Made by a program: the position numbers and the translations under genes
Origin: Mesorhizobium sp. AR07
Lineage (GTDB): Bacteria > Pseudomonadota > Alphaproteobacteria > Rhizobiales > Rhizobiaceae
Length of the DNA stretch: 64,000 bases
Reading direction: 5' to 3'
Assembly: GCF_024746815.1 (NCBI RefSeq)
Contig: NZ_CP080526.1
Location: 124,001 to 188,000, forward strand
In this document: positions 1 to 8,677 of the stretch, in pieces
How the letters are laid out: each line of letters starts with the position of its first letter
Position numbering within the stretch: the stretch's first letter is position 1
Notes under the pieces: generated by a model
What the model saw: only the letters and a program-made list of their open reading frames with translations
The model's database searches: none
What the model was told of the DNA's origin: nothing

Positions 1-443
1 GGCGCGTCGCCTGTCTTCCACGGGGCCGGCTGGTTGGCCTCGTGCATGTGAGTGAGTTTTGCGACGTTGCGGCGAACATAGCGCTCATCGTCCCGGACAG
101 TGATGCGACCATGGGCGTGGGCAACGCGATAGTTCCAGGTCGGCACCTGCTTATGGAATTCCTGTTTGCTTGGATACCAGTTCGGCGAGATGTAGGCGTC
201 GGCCGCTCGGAAGACGACGAGGACTTCGTCGCCATTGGCAACTTCCTCCCAGACAGGATTCTTGCGGGCGACATGGCAATTGAGGACGCCCTTATCGCCC
301 TTTGAGCGATCGAGCTCGAAGGGGATATGGTTTGCGTCGAGTGCGCCGTTGCTGTGGGTGATCAGGATACCAAACGGGTGCTTTTCGATAAGATCGAAGA
401 GGGCATTCTGATCGGGCACGGCGAAATGCGGAGGAACGTACAA
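1..443 (-). CDS. PaiB-type FMN-binding protein, C-terminus beyond window
   Basis: The minus-strand reading frame from a TTG at 443 gives YVPPHFAVPDQNALFDLIEK, then GILITHSNGALDANHIPFEL, and later AAYISPNWYP-like text (residues DAYISPNWYPSK). These are hallmarks of the PaiB / FMN-binding negative transcriptional regulator family, which has a split-barrel flavin-binding fold. About 147 residues are visible; the family is about 200-215, so the C-terminus lies outside the window. There is no good ribosome-binding site before the TTG and no ATG, so the start is uncertain and the gene may have lost its real start. It follows a decayed XRE-cupin gene on the same strand 22 bases away, as if both belonged to one former operon. 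Confidence 0.75.
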   Translation of the reverse strand, partial: MYVPPHFAVPDQNALFDLIEKHPFGILITHSNGALDANHIPFELDRSKGDKGVLNCHVARKNPVWEEVANGDEVLVVFRAADAYISPNWYPSKQEFHKQVPTWNYRVAHAHGRITVRDDERYVRRNVAKLTHMHEANQPAPWKTGDA

Positions 444-464
444 AGGAGGACCGTGAAGGGGTTG

Positions 465-932
465 TCAGTGGTCTGCGAGGTCTTGCGAAGCCAGTGGCGA
501 CGTCGTTGCCAGCGAAGAGGGTGCCGGAACCCGCTGTCCGCCGCGCTCGAGAACCGCCATCGAGAAGTGGGCGGGCACGTCGGATGCCGCGGCATACGAG
601 TGGGGTTGATCTGTAACGAGGCGCGCACTTTCGCCTGCATTAGAATGATCTCGTCGCTGCCCACCGTGACCTTGAGCGAGCCTTGGGTAACCGAGAGCAG
701 TTCGCGCGTATCGGGACTGTGCGCATCGGCGGCAAACACATCACCCGGCATGAGGACCCAGCTCCAAAGCTCGAACATCGTGCGTCCCGAGGTTGATGTG
801 TGAAGTTTTGCCTTGCTGCCTTTGGCGCTCGTCCAAAGCGTCCTGGAAATATTCCGCTCGATCGGACGGTCGGAAACTGCGGTAGGTTCGTCGTTCAGCA
901 AATCGGCAACCGATAGCGAGGCTACGTGGCAA
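465..932 (-). pseudogene. XRE-family regulator with cupin domain, truncated and frameshifted
   Basis: Reading leftward, residues SVADLLNDEPTAVSDRP followed by GRTMFELWSWVLMPGDVF, AHSPDTRELLSVTQGSLKVTVG match the tail of an HTH domain and the cupin barrel of XRE-cupin regulators (small-molecule-responsive repressors). After DEIIL the frame breaks near 635-645; one base away the expected text resumes (AGESARLVTDQPHSYAAAS, then SMAVLERGG) and stops at 465. The 5-prime end is cut near 930, where the sequence switches to a different gene on the plus strand, so most of the HTH is missing. Both lesions make it non-functional. Confidence 0.7.
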
Positions 933-1193
933 ATGAGCGGTTACGGAGCGATGCTTTCCTTCATCGTCGAAGGTGGAACCGATGCTGCGATGGCCGCGGC
1001 CGCCCGCCTCAAGCTTGTTGTCCGGGCGACAAGCCTTGGCGGCACGCACTCTCTGATCGAGCATCGCGCATCCGTCGAAGGTGCGAAGTCCGAAGCGCCG
1101 GGTGGATTGCTGCGAATGTCCGTGGGGCTCGAGCACCCTCAGGACATTATCGACGACCTGATGCAGGCCCTGGGCGCAACTTTCGATGTATAA
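927..1193 (+). pseudogene. Cys/Met-metabolism PLP enzyme, C-terminal fragment
   Basis: The frame reads QMSGYGAMLSFIVEGG, then LKLVVRATSLGGTHSLIEHR and GLLRMSVGLEHPQDIIDDL, and ends at TAA 1191-1193. SLGG.SLIE.R and G..R.SVGLE are conserved in the C-terminal domain of cystathionine gamma-synthase/lyase-type enzymes. Only about 88 of roughly 390 residues remain; the PLP-lysine domain is gone. The left junction abuts the truncated XRE-cupin gene in the opposite orientation, so a rearrangement joined two unrelated gene ends here. The longer open frames that run across this point are not real genes. Confidence 0.65.
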
Positions 1194-1233
1194 AGCGCGG
1201 CCAGTGGGCCCAAGGCTGGCGAAGGATCTGTGA

Positions 1234-1873
1234 TGGGCCTGCCCAGGCTCTCGTCGTTCTGAAAATTCTAGGGGGCTGTTATTTGTTCTATCTGGCATTC
1301 AAGGCGGCGAAGGGAGCTTTGACACCCGATAAGCCCGAGAGTGCTACGGCTATGGCCAACCGTACTGTGTCTGGCTTGGCGCTTTATAGGCGTGGTCTCC
1401 TGATGCACCTAAGACATAACCTAAGCCATCTCTTACTCGTCTATGCCGCCTATGTGATCGCAGCCGGCAGCCCAGGACCGAGTACCATGCGGATCATGGG
1501 AACGGCGATGCATCAAGGCCGCCAGGCTGCCCTCGCTCTGGCCGCCGGCGTTGTCACCGTGTCGGTTTTCTGGGACGTCATGGCAGCCACCGGCGTTTCC
1601 GCCCTTCTAGCCAGCTATGGCAATCCCAAGTCGATTCTGGCCTGGATAGCGTTGGTCACACTTGGACTCGGCCCGGATGCCTCGGCGACGGACGTAATCC
1701 TCATCCTCGCGGGATGTGCGGTGCTGAGCGTGACGATTTTTTGCGGGTACGCCGTCGTGTTTTCCACGCAACCCATGGTCAGGATGTATCGGCGGGCGCG
1801 GCGGGGAATTGAGGGAGTCTTGGCGGTCAGTTTCGGCTATGCCGGCCTCAGGCTGCTGCTTTCTCGAAACTGA
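1234..1873 (+). pseudogene. LysE/RhtB amino-acid exporter with segments out of order
   Basis: One open frame carries three LysE-family pieces in the order middle, N-terminal, C-terminal. The middle piece (1234-1400) reads VVLKILGGCYLFYLAFKAAKG and ALYRRGLLMHL. The N-terminal piece (about 1403-1623) reads LLLVYAAYVIAAGSPGPS and MGTAMHQGRQAALALAAGVV. The C-terminal piece (1624-1873) reads NPKSILAWIALVTLGLG and ends YAGLRLLLSRN. In normal members GLLMHL runs directly into NPKxILAW. Here the N-terminal block sits between them, as expected from a partial tandem duplication followed by deletions. From an ATG at 1403 a protein lacking the middle helices could be made; transport function is unlikely. 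Confidence 0.6.
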
Positions 1874-2096
1874 AAAACGACGGCGCTACAAGCTCTTGAA
1901 AGCTAGCTGTAGGCGTATGGTGTCCGAGCGAATGCCCGTCTAACAGGCGTGAAACTGAGCCTGCCGACCCCAGTCAAAGGCGCATCGAATATGACGTAAA
2001 GGACATTATGTCATATAACAACGCTATCGTTGCAATTTTGCTGCAGCTGGGCGAGTAAGCCTCAGGGTTAGAAGTCTGGACCAACGTTGACGCTTG

Positions 2097-2589
2097 ATGA
2101 CTGCCGCCAAACTCGACCCGATCGACCTCAAAATCCTCGACGCCATCCAGCGCGACGGGCGCATCACCAAGCTGGCGCTGGCCGAGCAGGTCGGATTGTC
2201 GCCTACACCTTGCTGGATGAGGCTGCGCAAGCTGGAGAAGGCCGGCATCGTCTCGGGTTATCATGCAACGATCGCCATGCGTATCCTGGCGCCGGTCGCG
2301 ACTGTGCTGATGGAGGTCACGTTGGCCAGTCATCGTCAAGCCGATTTCGATCGTTTCGAACGTGTGATCCGTGACATTCCCGAGGTGGTCGCCTGCTGGT
2401 CGGTGGGCGGCGGTGTCGACTATGTGCTGAAGGTGATGGCGCGCGACATCGACGCCATATCAGCGGCTGGTCGACGGCCTGCTTGAGCGCGAGATCGGTA
2501 TCGACCGTTACTTCACCTACATCGTCACCAAGACGGTGAAGGATGAGACCGTCTTGCCGGTAGCTGACCTGCTGCCGGCGCAATCGTAG
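2097..2589 (+). pseudogene. Lrp/AsnC-family regulator with one-base insertion
   Basis: Starts ATG 2097 (a TTG precedes at 2094). The N-terminal winged helix reads LDPIDLKILDAIQRDGRITK, VGLSPTPCWMRLRKLEKAGI, typical of Lrp/AsnC, followed by the effector domain (VATVLMEVTLASH, VVACWSVGGGVDYVLKV). At 2457 an extra A shifts the frame. Removing it restores DIDAYQRLVDGLLEREIGID and RYFTYIVTKTVKDE through to the stop at 2587-2589. As read, the protein ends at 2486 and lacks about the last 35 residues of the effector domain. It lies just before an aldehyde dehydrogenase and an aminotransferase, so it probably once regulated them. Confidence 0.75.
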
Positions 2590-2723
2590 CAGGCTACAGA
2601 GATATCCTCCTGCCATGACGCACAATGGAGAGACTCTCTCTACGGGCAGGCATACAAACAGCCTCTCTTTCTGCCCATTGCCAATAGACTTCCCGCATCA
2701 GTCCGACCCGGGAGGCTTCAACC

Positions 2724-4217
2724 ATGTCCGCGCACTTTGCCCGCACGATCCGCCATGACGCACTCGACCGCCTCACCGACCGCCGGCTGCTGCGCGAGCT
2801 CGCCTATGTCGATGGGCAGTGGACGGCGAGCGAGGCCGCCGAAAGTTTCGAAGTCGCCGATCCGGCCAGCGGCGCCACCGTCGCCTTCGTTGCCGCGCTC
2901 GATACGCGGCAGACGACGAAGGCGATAGATGCTGCTTCGCGCGCCTTTCCGACCTGGAGGGCACTGCTGCCGCTGGAGCGCTCAAAAATCCTGCGGAAAT
3001 GGTTCGATCTGATCATCGCCGCCAAAGAGGATCTGGCGCTGCTGATGACGCTGGAACAGGGCAAACCGCTAAACGAGTCGCTGGGCGAGATCGACTACGC
3101 CGCCTCCTTTGTCGAGTGGTATGCGGAAGAAGGCAAGCGGCTCAACGCAGAAAGTGTCACCAGCCACCTGCCCGGGGCCGAGATGATGGTGCGGCGCGAG
3201 CCGCTCGGAGTCGTCGGCATCGTCACGCCGTGGAACTTTCCGTCGGCCATGCTGACCCGCAAGGCAGCGGCGGCCCTTGCCGCCGGTTGCACCATCGTCG
3301 CCCACCCTTCTTCGGAAACGCCGCTGTCGGCGCTGGCGCTCGCCGAACTCGGCGAGCGCGCCGGCCTGCCGGCGGGCGTTTTCAACATCGTCACCGGCAA
3401 GGCCGCAACGATCGTCGGCCAGATGTGCGAGGACCCGCGCGTTCGGGCCATGAGTTTCACCGGCTCGACCGAAATCGGCCGGTTGATCGCTGCCCAGAGT
3501 GCGCCGACGATGAAGCGGCTGGTGATGGAGCTCGGCGGCCATGCGCCATTGATCGTCTTTGCCGATGCCGATCTCGACAAAGCCGTGAGCATTGCGATCG
3601 ACGCCAAGTTCGCGACATCGGGCCAGGACTGCCTCGCCGCCAACCGCATCTATGTCCAGCGCCCGATCTAGGATCGGTTCTGCGCCGCCTTCGCCAGGCG
3701 CATCGAGGCGTTGCGCGTCGGCAACGGGCTTGCCGACGAAACCGACATCGGCCCGCTGATGCACGAGCGAGCCGTCAAAAAGGTCGAGGAACAGGTTGCT
3801 GACGCGATCGCCCGGGGCGCGCGCTGCCTTGCCGGCGGAAAGCTTCACGCGGCAGGATCGCTGTTCTATCAGCCCACCCTGCTAGCCGATGTTGCCGACG
3901 AGGCGCTGATCATGCGCGAGGAGACCTTTGGTCCGGTCGCGGCGGTGACACCGTTCGACAGCGAGGGCGAGGTGATCGGCCGCGCCAACGCCACCGAATA
4001 TGGGCTCGTCGCTTATGTCGTGACCGAGAACGGCGCCCGCCAGCAGCGCATGGGCCGCGCGCTCGACTACGGCATGGTCGCCATCAACCGCGTCAAGATC
4101 ACCGGCGCGCCGATTCCGTTCGGCGGCGTCAAGCAGTCGGGCATCGGCCGCGAAGGCTCACGCCACGGCTTAGAGGCCTTCACCGATCTCAAATACCTTT
4201 GTCTCGATCTAGCTTAA
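2724..4217 (+). pseudogene. aldehyde dehydrogenase (succinate-semialdehyde type), interrupted by amber codon
   Basis: A full-length NAD(P)-dependent aldehyde dehydrogenase of about 497 codons except for TAG at 3669-3671, where a Tyr codon would be expected (YVQRPI-stop-DRFCAAF). Upstream are GIVTPWNFPSAMLTRK, SFTGSTEIGR, the glutamate motif MELGGHAPLIVF and the catalytic cysteine in SGQDCLAANRIY. Downstream, in the same frame, are ETFGPVAAVTPF and PFGGVKQSGIGREGSRHG. The semialdehyde-type active-site context and the aminotransferase next door suggest oxidation of a semialdehyde from GABA, beta-alanine or a related omega-amino acid. The second part alone (from 3711) lacks the catalytic Cys, so the gene is probably dead unless the stop is read through or is a sequence error. 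Confidence 0.85.
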
Positions 4218-4255
4218 GCCGCCCCGAGACTGCCCTCTTTTCAGGAGTCAAAAAG

Positions 4256-5635
4256 ATGCTCGACCAGTCCAACGAACTCGCCGCCTGGGATCGCGACCAT
4301 TTCTTCCATCCCTCGACCCATATGGGCACGCACGCGCGCGGCGAGAGCCCGACCCGCGTTATGGCCGGTGGCGAAGGCGTCACCGTCTGGGACAACAATG
4401 GCAAGAAGAGCATCGATGCCTTTGCCGGTCTCTATTGCGTCAATGTCGGCTATGGCCGCCAGAAGATCGCCGATGCCATCGCTGCTCAGGCCAAGAACCT
4501 GGCCTATTACCACGCCTATGTCGGCCACGGCACAGAGGCCTCGATCACGCTTTCCAAGATGATCATCGACCGCGCGCCGCAAGGCATGTCGCGGGTCTAT
4601 TTCGGCCTCTCCGGGTCCGACGCCAACGAGACCAACATCAAGCTGATCTGGTATTACAACAACGTGCTGGGACGGCCGGAGAAGAAGAAGATCATCTCGC
4701 GCTGGCGCGGCTATCACGGCTCGGGCGTGATGACGGGATCGCTGACCGGGCTCGACCTGTTCCACAACGCCTTCGACCTGCCGCGCGCGCCGATCCTGCA
4801 CACCGAAGCGCCCTACTACTTCCGCCGCGCCGACCGCTCGATGAGCGAGGAACAGTTTTCGCAGCACTGCGCCGACAAGCTCGAGGAAATGATCCTGGCC
4901 GAAGGCCCCGAAACCGTCGCCGCCTTCATCGGCGAACCGATCCTCGGCACCGGCGGCATCGTGCCGCCGCCCGCCGGCTACTGGGAGAAAATCCAGGCGG
5001 TGCTGAAGAAGTATGATGTGCTGCTGGTCGCCGACGAGGTGGTGACGGGCTTTGGCCGGCTGGGCACCATGTTCGGTTCCGACCACTACGGCATCAAGCC
5101 GGACCTGATCACCATCGCCAAGGGTCTGACCTCGGCCTATGCGCCGCTGTCGGGCGTCATCGTCGCCGACAAGATGTGGCAGGTGCTGGTGCAGGGTTCC
5201 GACAAGCTCGGCTCGCTCGGCCATGGCTGGACCTACTCGGCGCATCCGATCTGCGTTGCCGCAGGCGTCGCCAATCTCGAACTGATCGACGAGATGGACC
5301 TGGTGACAAATGCCCGCGAGACCGGCGCCTATTTCCGCGCCGAACTGGCCAAGGCCGTCGGCGGTCACAGGAATGTCGGCGACGTGCGCGGCGACGGCAT
5401 GCTGGCGGCGGTCGAGTTCGTCGCCGACAGGGACGACCGGGTGTTCTTCGACGCCTCGCAGAAGATCGGACCGCAGGTGGCGACGGCGCTTGCAGCGAGC
5501 GGCGTCATCGGCCGCGCCATGCCACAGGGCGACATTCTCGGCTTCGCCCCGCCGCTCTGCCTGACCCGCGAGGAAGCCGACATGGTCGTGGCGAAAACGG
5601 CCGATGCGGTGAGGAGCGTGTTTGCTCCTCGTTAG
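4256..5635 (+). CDS. class III aminotransferase (omega-amino acid:pyruvate type)
   Basis: 459 residues from ATG 4256, preceded by AGGAG at 4243-4247. Fold-type I PLP enzyme: IDAFAGLYCVNVGYGRQKIA near the N-terminus, YFGLSGSDANETNIKL for cofactor binding, RWRGYHGSGVMTGSLTG, LVADEVVTGFGRLG with the Asp that contacts the PLP ring, and ITIAKGLTSAYAPLSG holding the PLP lysine. The text is that of the large group that moves omega-amino groups (beta-alanine, GABA, putrescine, taurine-like amines) to pyruvate. Its neighbour is a semialdehyde dehydrogenase, the natural next step, now disabled. A decayed paralogue lies at 57225-58148. The substrate cannot be fixed from sequence. Confidence 0.88.
   Translation: MLDQSNELAAWDRDHFFHPSTHMGTHARGESPTRVMAGGEGVTVWDNNGKKSIDAFAGLYCVNVGYGRQKIADAIAAQAKNLAYYHAYVGHGTEASITLSKMIIDRAPQGMSRVYFGLSGSDANETNIKLIWYYNNVLGRPEKKKIISRWRGYHGSGVMTGSLTGLDLFHNAFDLPRAPILHTEAPYYFRRADRSMSEEQFSQHCADKLEEMILAEGPETVAAFIGEPILGTGGIVPPPAGYWEKIQAVLKKYDVLLVADEVVTGFGRLGTMFGSDHYGIKPDLITIAKGLTSAYAPLSGVIVADKMWQVLVQGSDKLGSLGHGWTYSAHPICVAAGVANLELIDEMDLVTNARETGAYFRAELAKAVGGHRNVGDVRGDGMLAAVEFVADRDDRVFFDASQKIGPQVATALAASGVIGRAMPQGDILGFAPPLCLTREEADMVVAKTADAVRSVFAPR
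5611..5630 (+). terminator. hairpin at the aminotransferase 3-prime end
   Basis: GAGGAGC and GCTCCTC form a 7-bp stem around GTGTTT, overlapping the last codons of the aminotransferase gene just before its TAG. No T-run follows, so it may be a weak or Rho-assisted terminator, or chance within coding sequence. Confidence 0.3.
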
Positions 5636-6069
5636 GCATTCGGGTCACACCAGCGTTACCCATTAGGCGATCCGAAATTAGGCAAAGAACCACTGCCGCC
5701 AGTTTACCTGGGACCAAATGCCGATCGGCAGGGCGATTTGGGCTCAGTGGCAGCGCCGTCACAGCTCGACGCGCTTATACATAGCCGCCGAGATGCCAGA
5801 GCTGCGAAGCGGCCAAAGGGGAGGGCCGTGTATCTTCGGGCCATGATTGAGGACAAAACTACGATCTCATGGCCGGGCCAAGCAAGATGTCAGCCCGGCG
5901 TAAGCATCGTTAGCTTAAAGGCTTCGGTAGCCGGGGCGGACAATGCGCACCAGCAAATCCGACTACGGTGAAGCAATGTCGAGCCAGCGCGACAGTTTCA
6001 GCAGTTCGTCTCATATCCGATCCGATCGCCAACCTGTTTCACTTTTACTGTCAAATCAACTTGCATAGT
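5636..6069. other. intergenic region between convergent genes, nothing recognised
   Basis: About 430 bases between the aminotransferase stop and the stop of the MocR gene. Short open frames here show no family motif and no ribosome-binding sites. The sequence is probably decayed remains. Confidence 0.5.
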
Positions 6070-7449
6070 TCAGAGCAGAACCGGTTCAGGTTCGCTGTGC
6101 AGCAAATTATGAATGACGTTCAATCCGCGGTGCAGCTCTTCTGCCGTGGTCGACCCGACTGAAATGCGGACAGCTGGATGATTCTCCGAAATCGCAAAAG
6201 CTGAGCCGCGCGCCAGGACTACGCCCTGCATGCGAGCGTGTGAGACAAACTCATCTTCTGGAAACCGCTCACCAAGGGGAAGCCATATGTGGAGACTTGC
6301 ACGGTTAGAACTGTATTGAACACCTTTGAGGACAGATGCGACCAACTCGTGCCGCCCGAGAAGTGTTTCGCGTTGCCATTCCACGAATCGTTGGCAGGTC
6401 CCATCCTCAACCCATCTTGCTGCGATTTCAGCAATCAATGGTGTGGCGCTCCAACTTGTTACGTTATGACGATTTTCGACTGCAGGGAGGAGACGTTCGG
6501 GCGCCACGAGATAACCCGTGCGTAGTCCGGACATGATCGGTTTCGTGAAGCTTGTGATATAAATGGTCCGTTCGGGTGCCAGAGCCTGAAAAGTTGGCGG
6601 CCTGTTGTCTACGAGCGGCCCCAGGGCGTCATCCTCAATGATCTGCAAGTCGTATTTTCGAGCGATCTCCACAATCGCATTGCGCCGCCCCTCGCCCATA
6701 ATAAATGCGGTTGGACCAAGCGCATTGGGCATCATGAAGAGCGCGCGAATGAGGTGGTGCTGGCAGACGCTTTCGAGCGCATCGGGGATCAATCCCTCCT
6801 CGTCAATAGGCACACCCTGAACCTTTAGACCAAGATACGAGGCCAAAGGCAGCATCACATGGAGCCCTATCGCTTCGGTTGCGATCGTCATGCCGGGCTG
6901 ACAGGTCGACATGAAAGCGACCGTCAAGGCGGGCGTTCCGCCATTCGTCAAATGTACTGTCCTCTCATCTGTATCGACGCCGCAATACTTCAGCCATTCG
7001 GTTGCAATCGAGCGATGGCGCGCGAAAAGAGTTCCTGGGCGAGAGCCGAAGACGGTGCTCGGCGGCAAATCGACGGCTAACGCTGCAAGTGTCTCCTTCA
7101 TACGTTCGAGGTGCAGAATGTCGGAAACTGGCTTCAGTATCGACAGGTCAATCAATCCGGATGTGCGCAGGGGTGCGTATGGCGTGACCGCTTCAGAATT
7201 GACGCTAGAACCTTTGATAAACGTTCCGCGGCCAATTTCCCCAGCCACGAGACCGCGGCGAGCGAGTTCTTCATACGCTCGAGACACGGTAGGGAGCGAG
7301 ACACCGAGCCTAAAGGCAAGCTGCCTTTGCGGCGGAAGCTGCTCGCCTGGCTTCAGAGCCCCAGAAGAGACGGCTCCCGCTATTTGATCGGCAATCGACA
7401 GAAAATATGGCTGCGAAAGACGTTCGTTTGTCGGCGTCCACATCGTCAT
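6070..7449 (-). CDS. MocR/GabR-family regulator, EnuR-like
   Basis: 459 residues. The N-terminal GntR-type winged helix reads DQIAGAVSSGALKPGEQLPP and GVSLPTVSRAYEELARRGLV (residues about 21-70). The rest is an aminotransferase-like domain with LTNGGTPALTVAFMST, IIEDDALGPLVDNRPP and a PLP-lysine motif TSFTKPIMSGLRTGY in which the lysine is residue 303. MocR proteins bind PLP and sense an amine or amino-acid ligand. EnuR, a MocR member, controls ectoine catabolism. Here the gene diverges from an Ehu-type importer and a DoeA gene, so it is very probably the operon regulator. The inducer may be a diaminobutyrate derivative, by analogy with EnuR. Confidence 0.85.
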   Translation of the reverse strand: MTMWTPTNERLSQPYFLSIADQIAGAVSSGALKPGEQLPPQRQLAFRLGVSLPTVSRAYEELARRGLVAGEIGRGTFIKGSSVNSEAVTPYAPLRTSGLIDLSILKPVSDILHLERMKETLAALAVDLPPSTVFGSRPGTLFARHRSIATEWLKYCGVDTDERTVHLTNGGTPALTVAFMSTCQPGMTIATEAIGLHVMLPLASYLGLKVQGVPIDEEGLIPDALESVCQHHLIRALFMMPNALGPTAFIMGEGRRNAIVEIARKYDLQIIEDDALGPLVDNRPPTFQALAPERTIYITSFTKPIMSGLRTGYLVAPERLLPAVENRHNVTSWSATPLIAEIAARWVEDGTCQRFVEWQRETLLGRHELVASVLKGVQYSSNRASLHIWLPLGERFPEDEFVSHARMQGVVLARGSAFAISENHPAVRISVGSTTAEELHRGLNVIHNLLHSEPEPVLL

Positions 7450-7742
7450 GGAGGTCCTACCGTCGACTGCCGCCCTGCGGACGGGCGAAAGTCAGAAAAT
7501 TGTCTAATTTTAATAGCGCAACGCGAGGAAACATAGAACAGCAACCTAATGTCATTGGACAATTTAGTCAATTGACAACGATCGGACCGATTGTCATGTT
7601 TATACCGGCAGCGGAAAAAAGCAGTTTGCCCTAGGTCAAACGAAGCTCTCGTCATGTAACCGCGGGGCATCGGGTCGGGATATTTTCGACCGACGTCCTG
7701 CTGGCAAAGCGATCTAGAAGAGCCACCAGAAAGGGAACAACA
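7450..7742. promoter_or_regulatory. divergent promoter region of the MocR gene and the catabolic operon
   Basis: AT-richer than its surroundings. TTGACA at 7572-7577 is a plausible -35 for the plus-strand operon. Around it GACAA(C)GATCGG and CCGATTGTC (7574-7595) form an imperfect dyad, and ATTGGACAATT with CAATTGACAA just upstream gives related half-sites. Such repeated sites in a divergent region suit MocR binding. Exact -10 elements are not clear. Confidence 0.4.
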
Positions 7743-8606
7743 ATGGCATCAAACACCAAACGGCAGTCTTCTTTTGCTCCTCGCGGCCTCGCAACGGTGC
7801 TGACCGCAATCTTGGCAATCACAGCGGGGAGTGCTGCGATCGCGGAGGATCTCGACGTCAACCAAGAGATTTCGATCGCCATCGGCGGTGAGCCGCCCTA
7901 TACGGAGTTGAAGCCCGACGGTACATTGAGTGGCGCTGGCCCCGACATCGATCGGGGCGCATTGGCGCTCTCCGGGTTCAAGAACTTCAAAGGCGAGCTG
8001 ATACAGTACGGGGCGATGATACCAGCCCTACAGGCGAAACGCGTAAGAATCCTCTCAGCCGGCTCTCTCAACATTCGCCCCGAAAGGTGCACGGTCGTTG
8101 ATTTCGCTGAACCGGCCATCTGCACTGCGCAAGCTTTCCTGATCCGCTCCGACATGAGTGGCAAGTTTAAAAGCTACAAGGAATTTGCCGACCTCGGCCT
8201 CAAGCTGGCGGTGGGCGCCGGAACTTTGCAGGCCCGGGATGCGCTCTCAGCTGGAGTGAAGCAAGAGAACCTGGTTCCCTATCCTGACAACACCAGTGCG
8301 GTGAAGATGCTCCAAGACAAACGCGTGGATGCCATCGCCCTCAATGATGCGGGTGTCATAGACATGAAGAGTCGGTCGGGTGATGATACTTTGCAGACCA
8401 TCATACCGATCGCTAACACCCCTATTGATTGTGCAGCCGCAGCCTTCAATAAAGAGGATAAGGCACTACGCGACGCCTACAATGTAGGCCTGAAAAAGCT
8501 AAAAGACAGCGGCGAATTCGAGAAGATCATGGCGAAATATGGTCTTCAAACGAACTATAAGATTTTGGCTAGCGCCAAGTCGGCAGCCGAGATGTGCAAT
8601 CCGTAA
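7743..8606 (+). CDS. ABC transporter substrate-binding protein, EhuB-like
   Basis: 287 residues with an N-terminal signal peptide (RGLATVLTAILAITAGSAAIAED). It is a cluster-F/type-3 amino-acid binding protein: AIGGEPPYTELKPDGTLSGAGPDI, ALQAKRVRILSAGSLNIRPERC, VDFAEPAICTAQAFLI, then NTSAVKMLQDKRVDAIAL. The xGxSGxxPE-like entry, PERC motif and a C-terminal AEMC resemble EhuB of the ectoine/hydroxyectoine importer. It starts the operon and is followed by an ATPase and two permeases. It acts in the periplasm and delivers ligand to the membrane pair. Ligand identity is inferred from the following doeA gene. Confidence 0.8.
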   Translation: MASNTKRQSSFAPRGLATVLTAILAITAGSAAIAEDLDVNQEISIAIGGEPPYTELKPDGTLSGAGPDIDRGALALSGFKNFKGELIQYGAMIPALQAKRVRILSAGSLNIRPERCTVVDFAEPAICTAQAFLIRSDMSGKFKSYKEFADLGLKLAVGAGTLQARDALSAGVKQENLVPYPDNTSAVKMLQDKRVDAIALNDAGVIDMKSRSGDDTLQTIIPIANTPIDCAAAAFNKEDKALRDAYNVGLKKLKDSGEFEKIMAKYGLQTNYKILASAKSAAEMCNP

Positions 8607-8626
8607 ATTCGAACTCCAGTGATAAT

Positions 8627-8650
8627 GCCCAGCAGCGACAGCTGCTGGGC
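8627..8650 (+). promoter_or_regulatory. stable intercistronic hairpin between binding-protein and ATPase genes
   Basis: GCCCAGCAGC, loop GACA, GCTGCTGGGC: a perfect 10-bp stem in the 71-base gap, with no T-run. Such structures after a binding-protein gene commonly stabilise its mRNA or cause partial termination, so that binding protein exceeds membrane components. That role is inferred. Confidence 0.6.
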
Positions 8651-8677
8651 TGCGATCACACGAAAGGAGACAGCGCA

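Noticed and set aside
741..1298. Open frame of 185 codons on the minus strand
   Set aside because: It crosses the junction between the XRE-cupin remnant and the PLP-enzyme fragment, shows no family motif and is a shadow of those pseudogenes.
926..1873. Continuous 315-codon plus-strand frame as one protein
   Set aside because: Its first part is out of frame with the PLP-enzyme fragment; only from about 1234 does it match LysE, and then in scrambled order.
2819..5368. Several long antisense or shifted frames over the dehydrogenase and aminotransferase genes
   Set aside because: High-GC coding sequence produces long stop-free shadow frames; none has motifs, and the true frames carry clear catalytic signatures.
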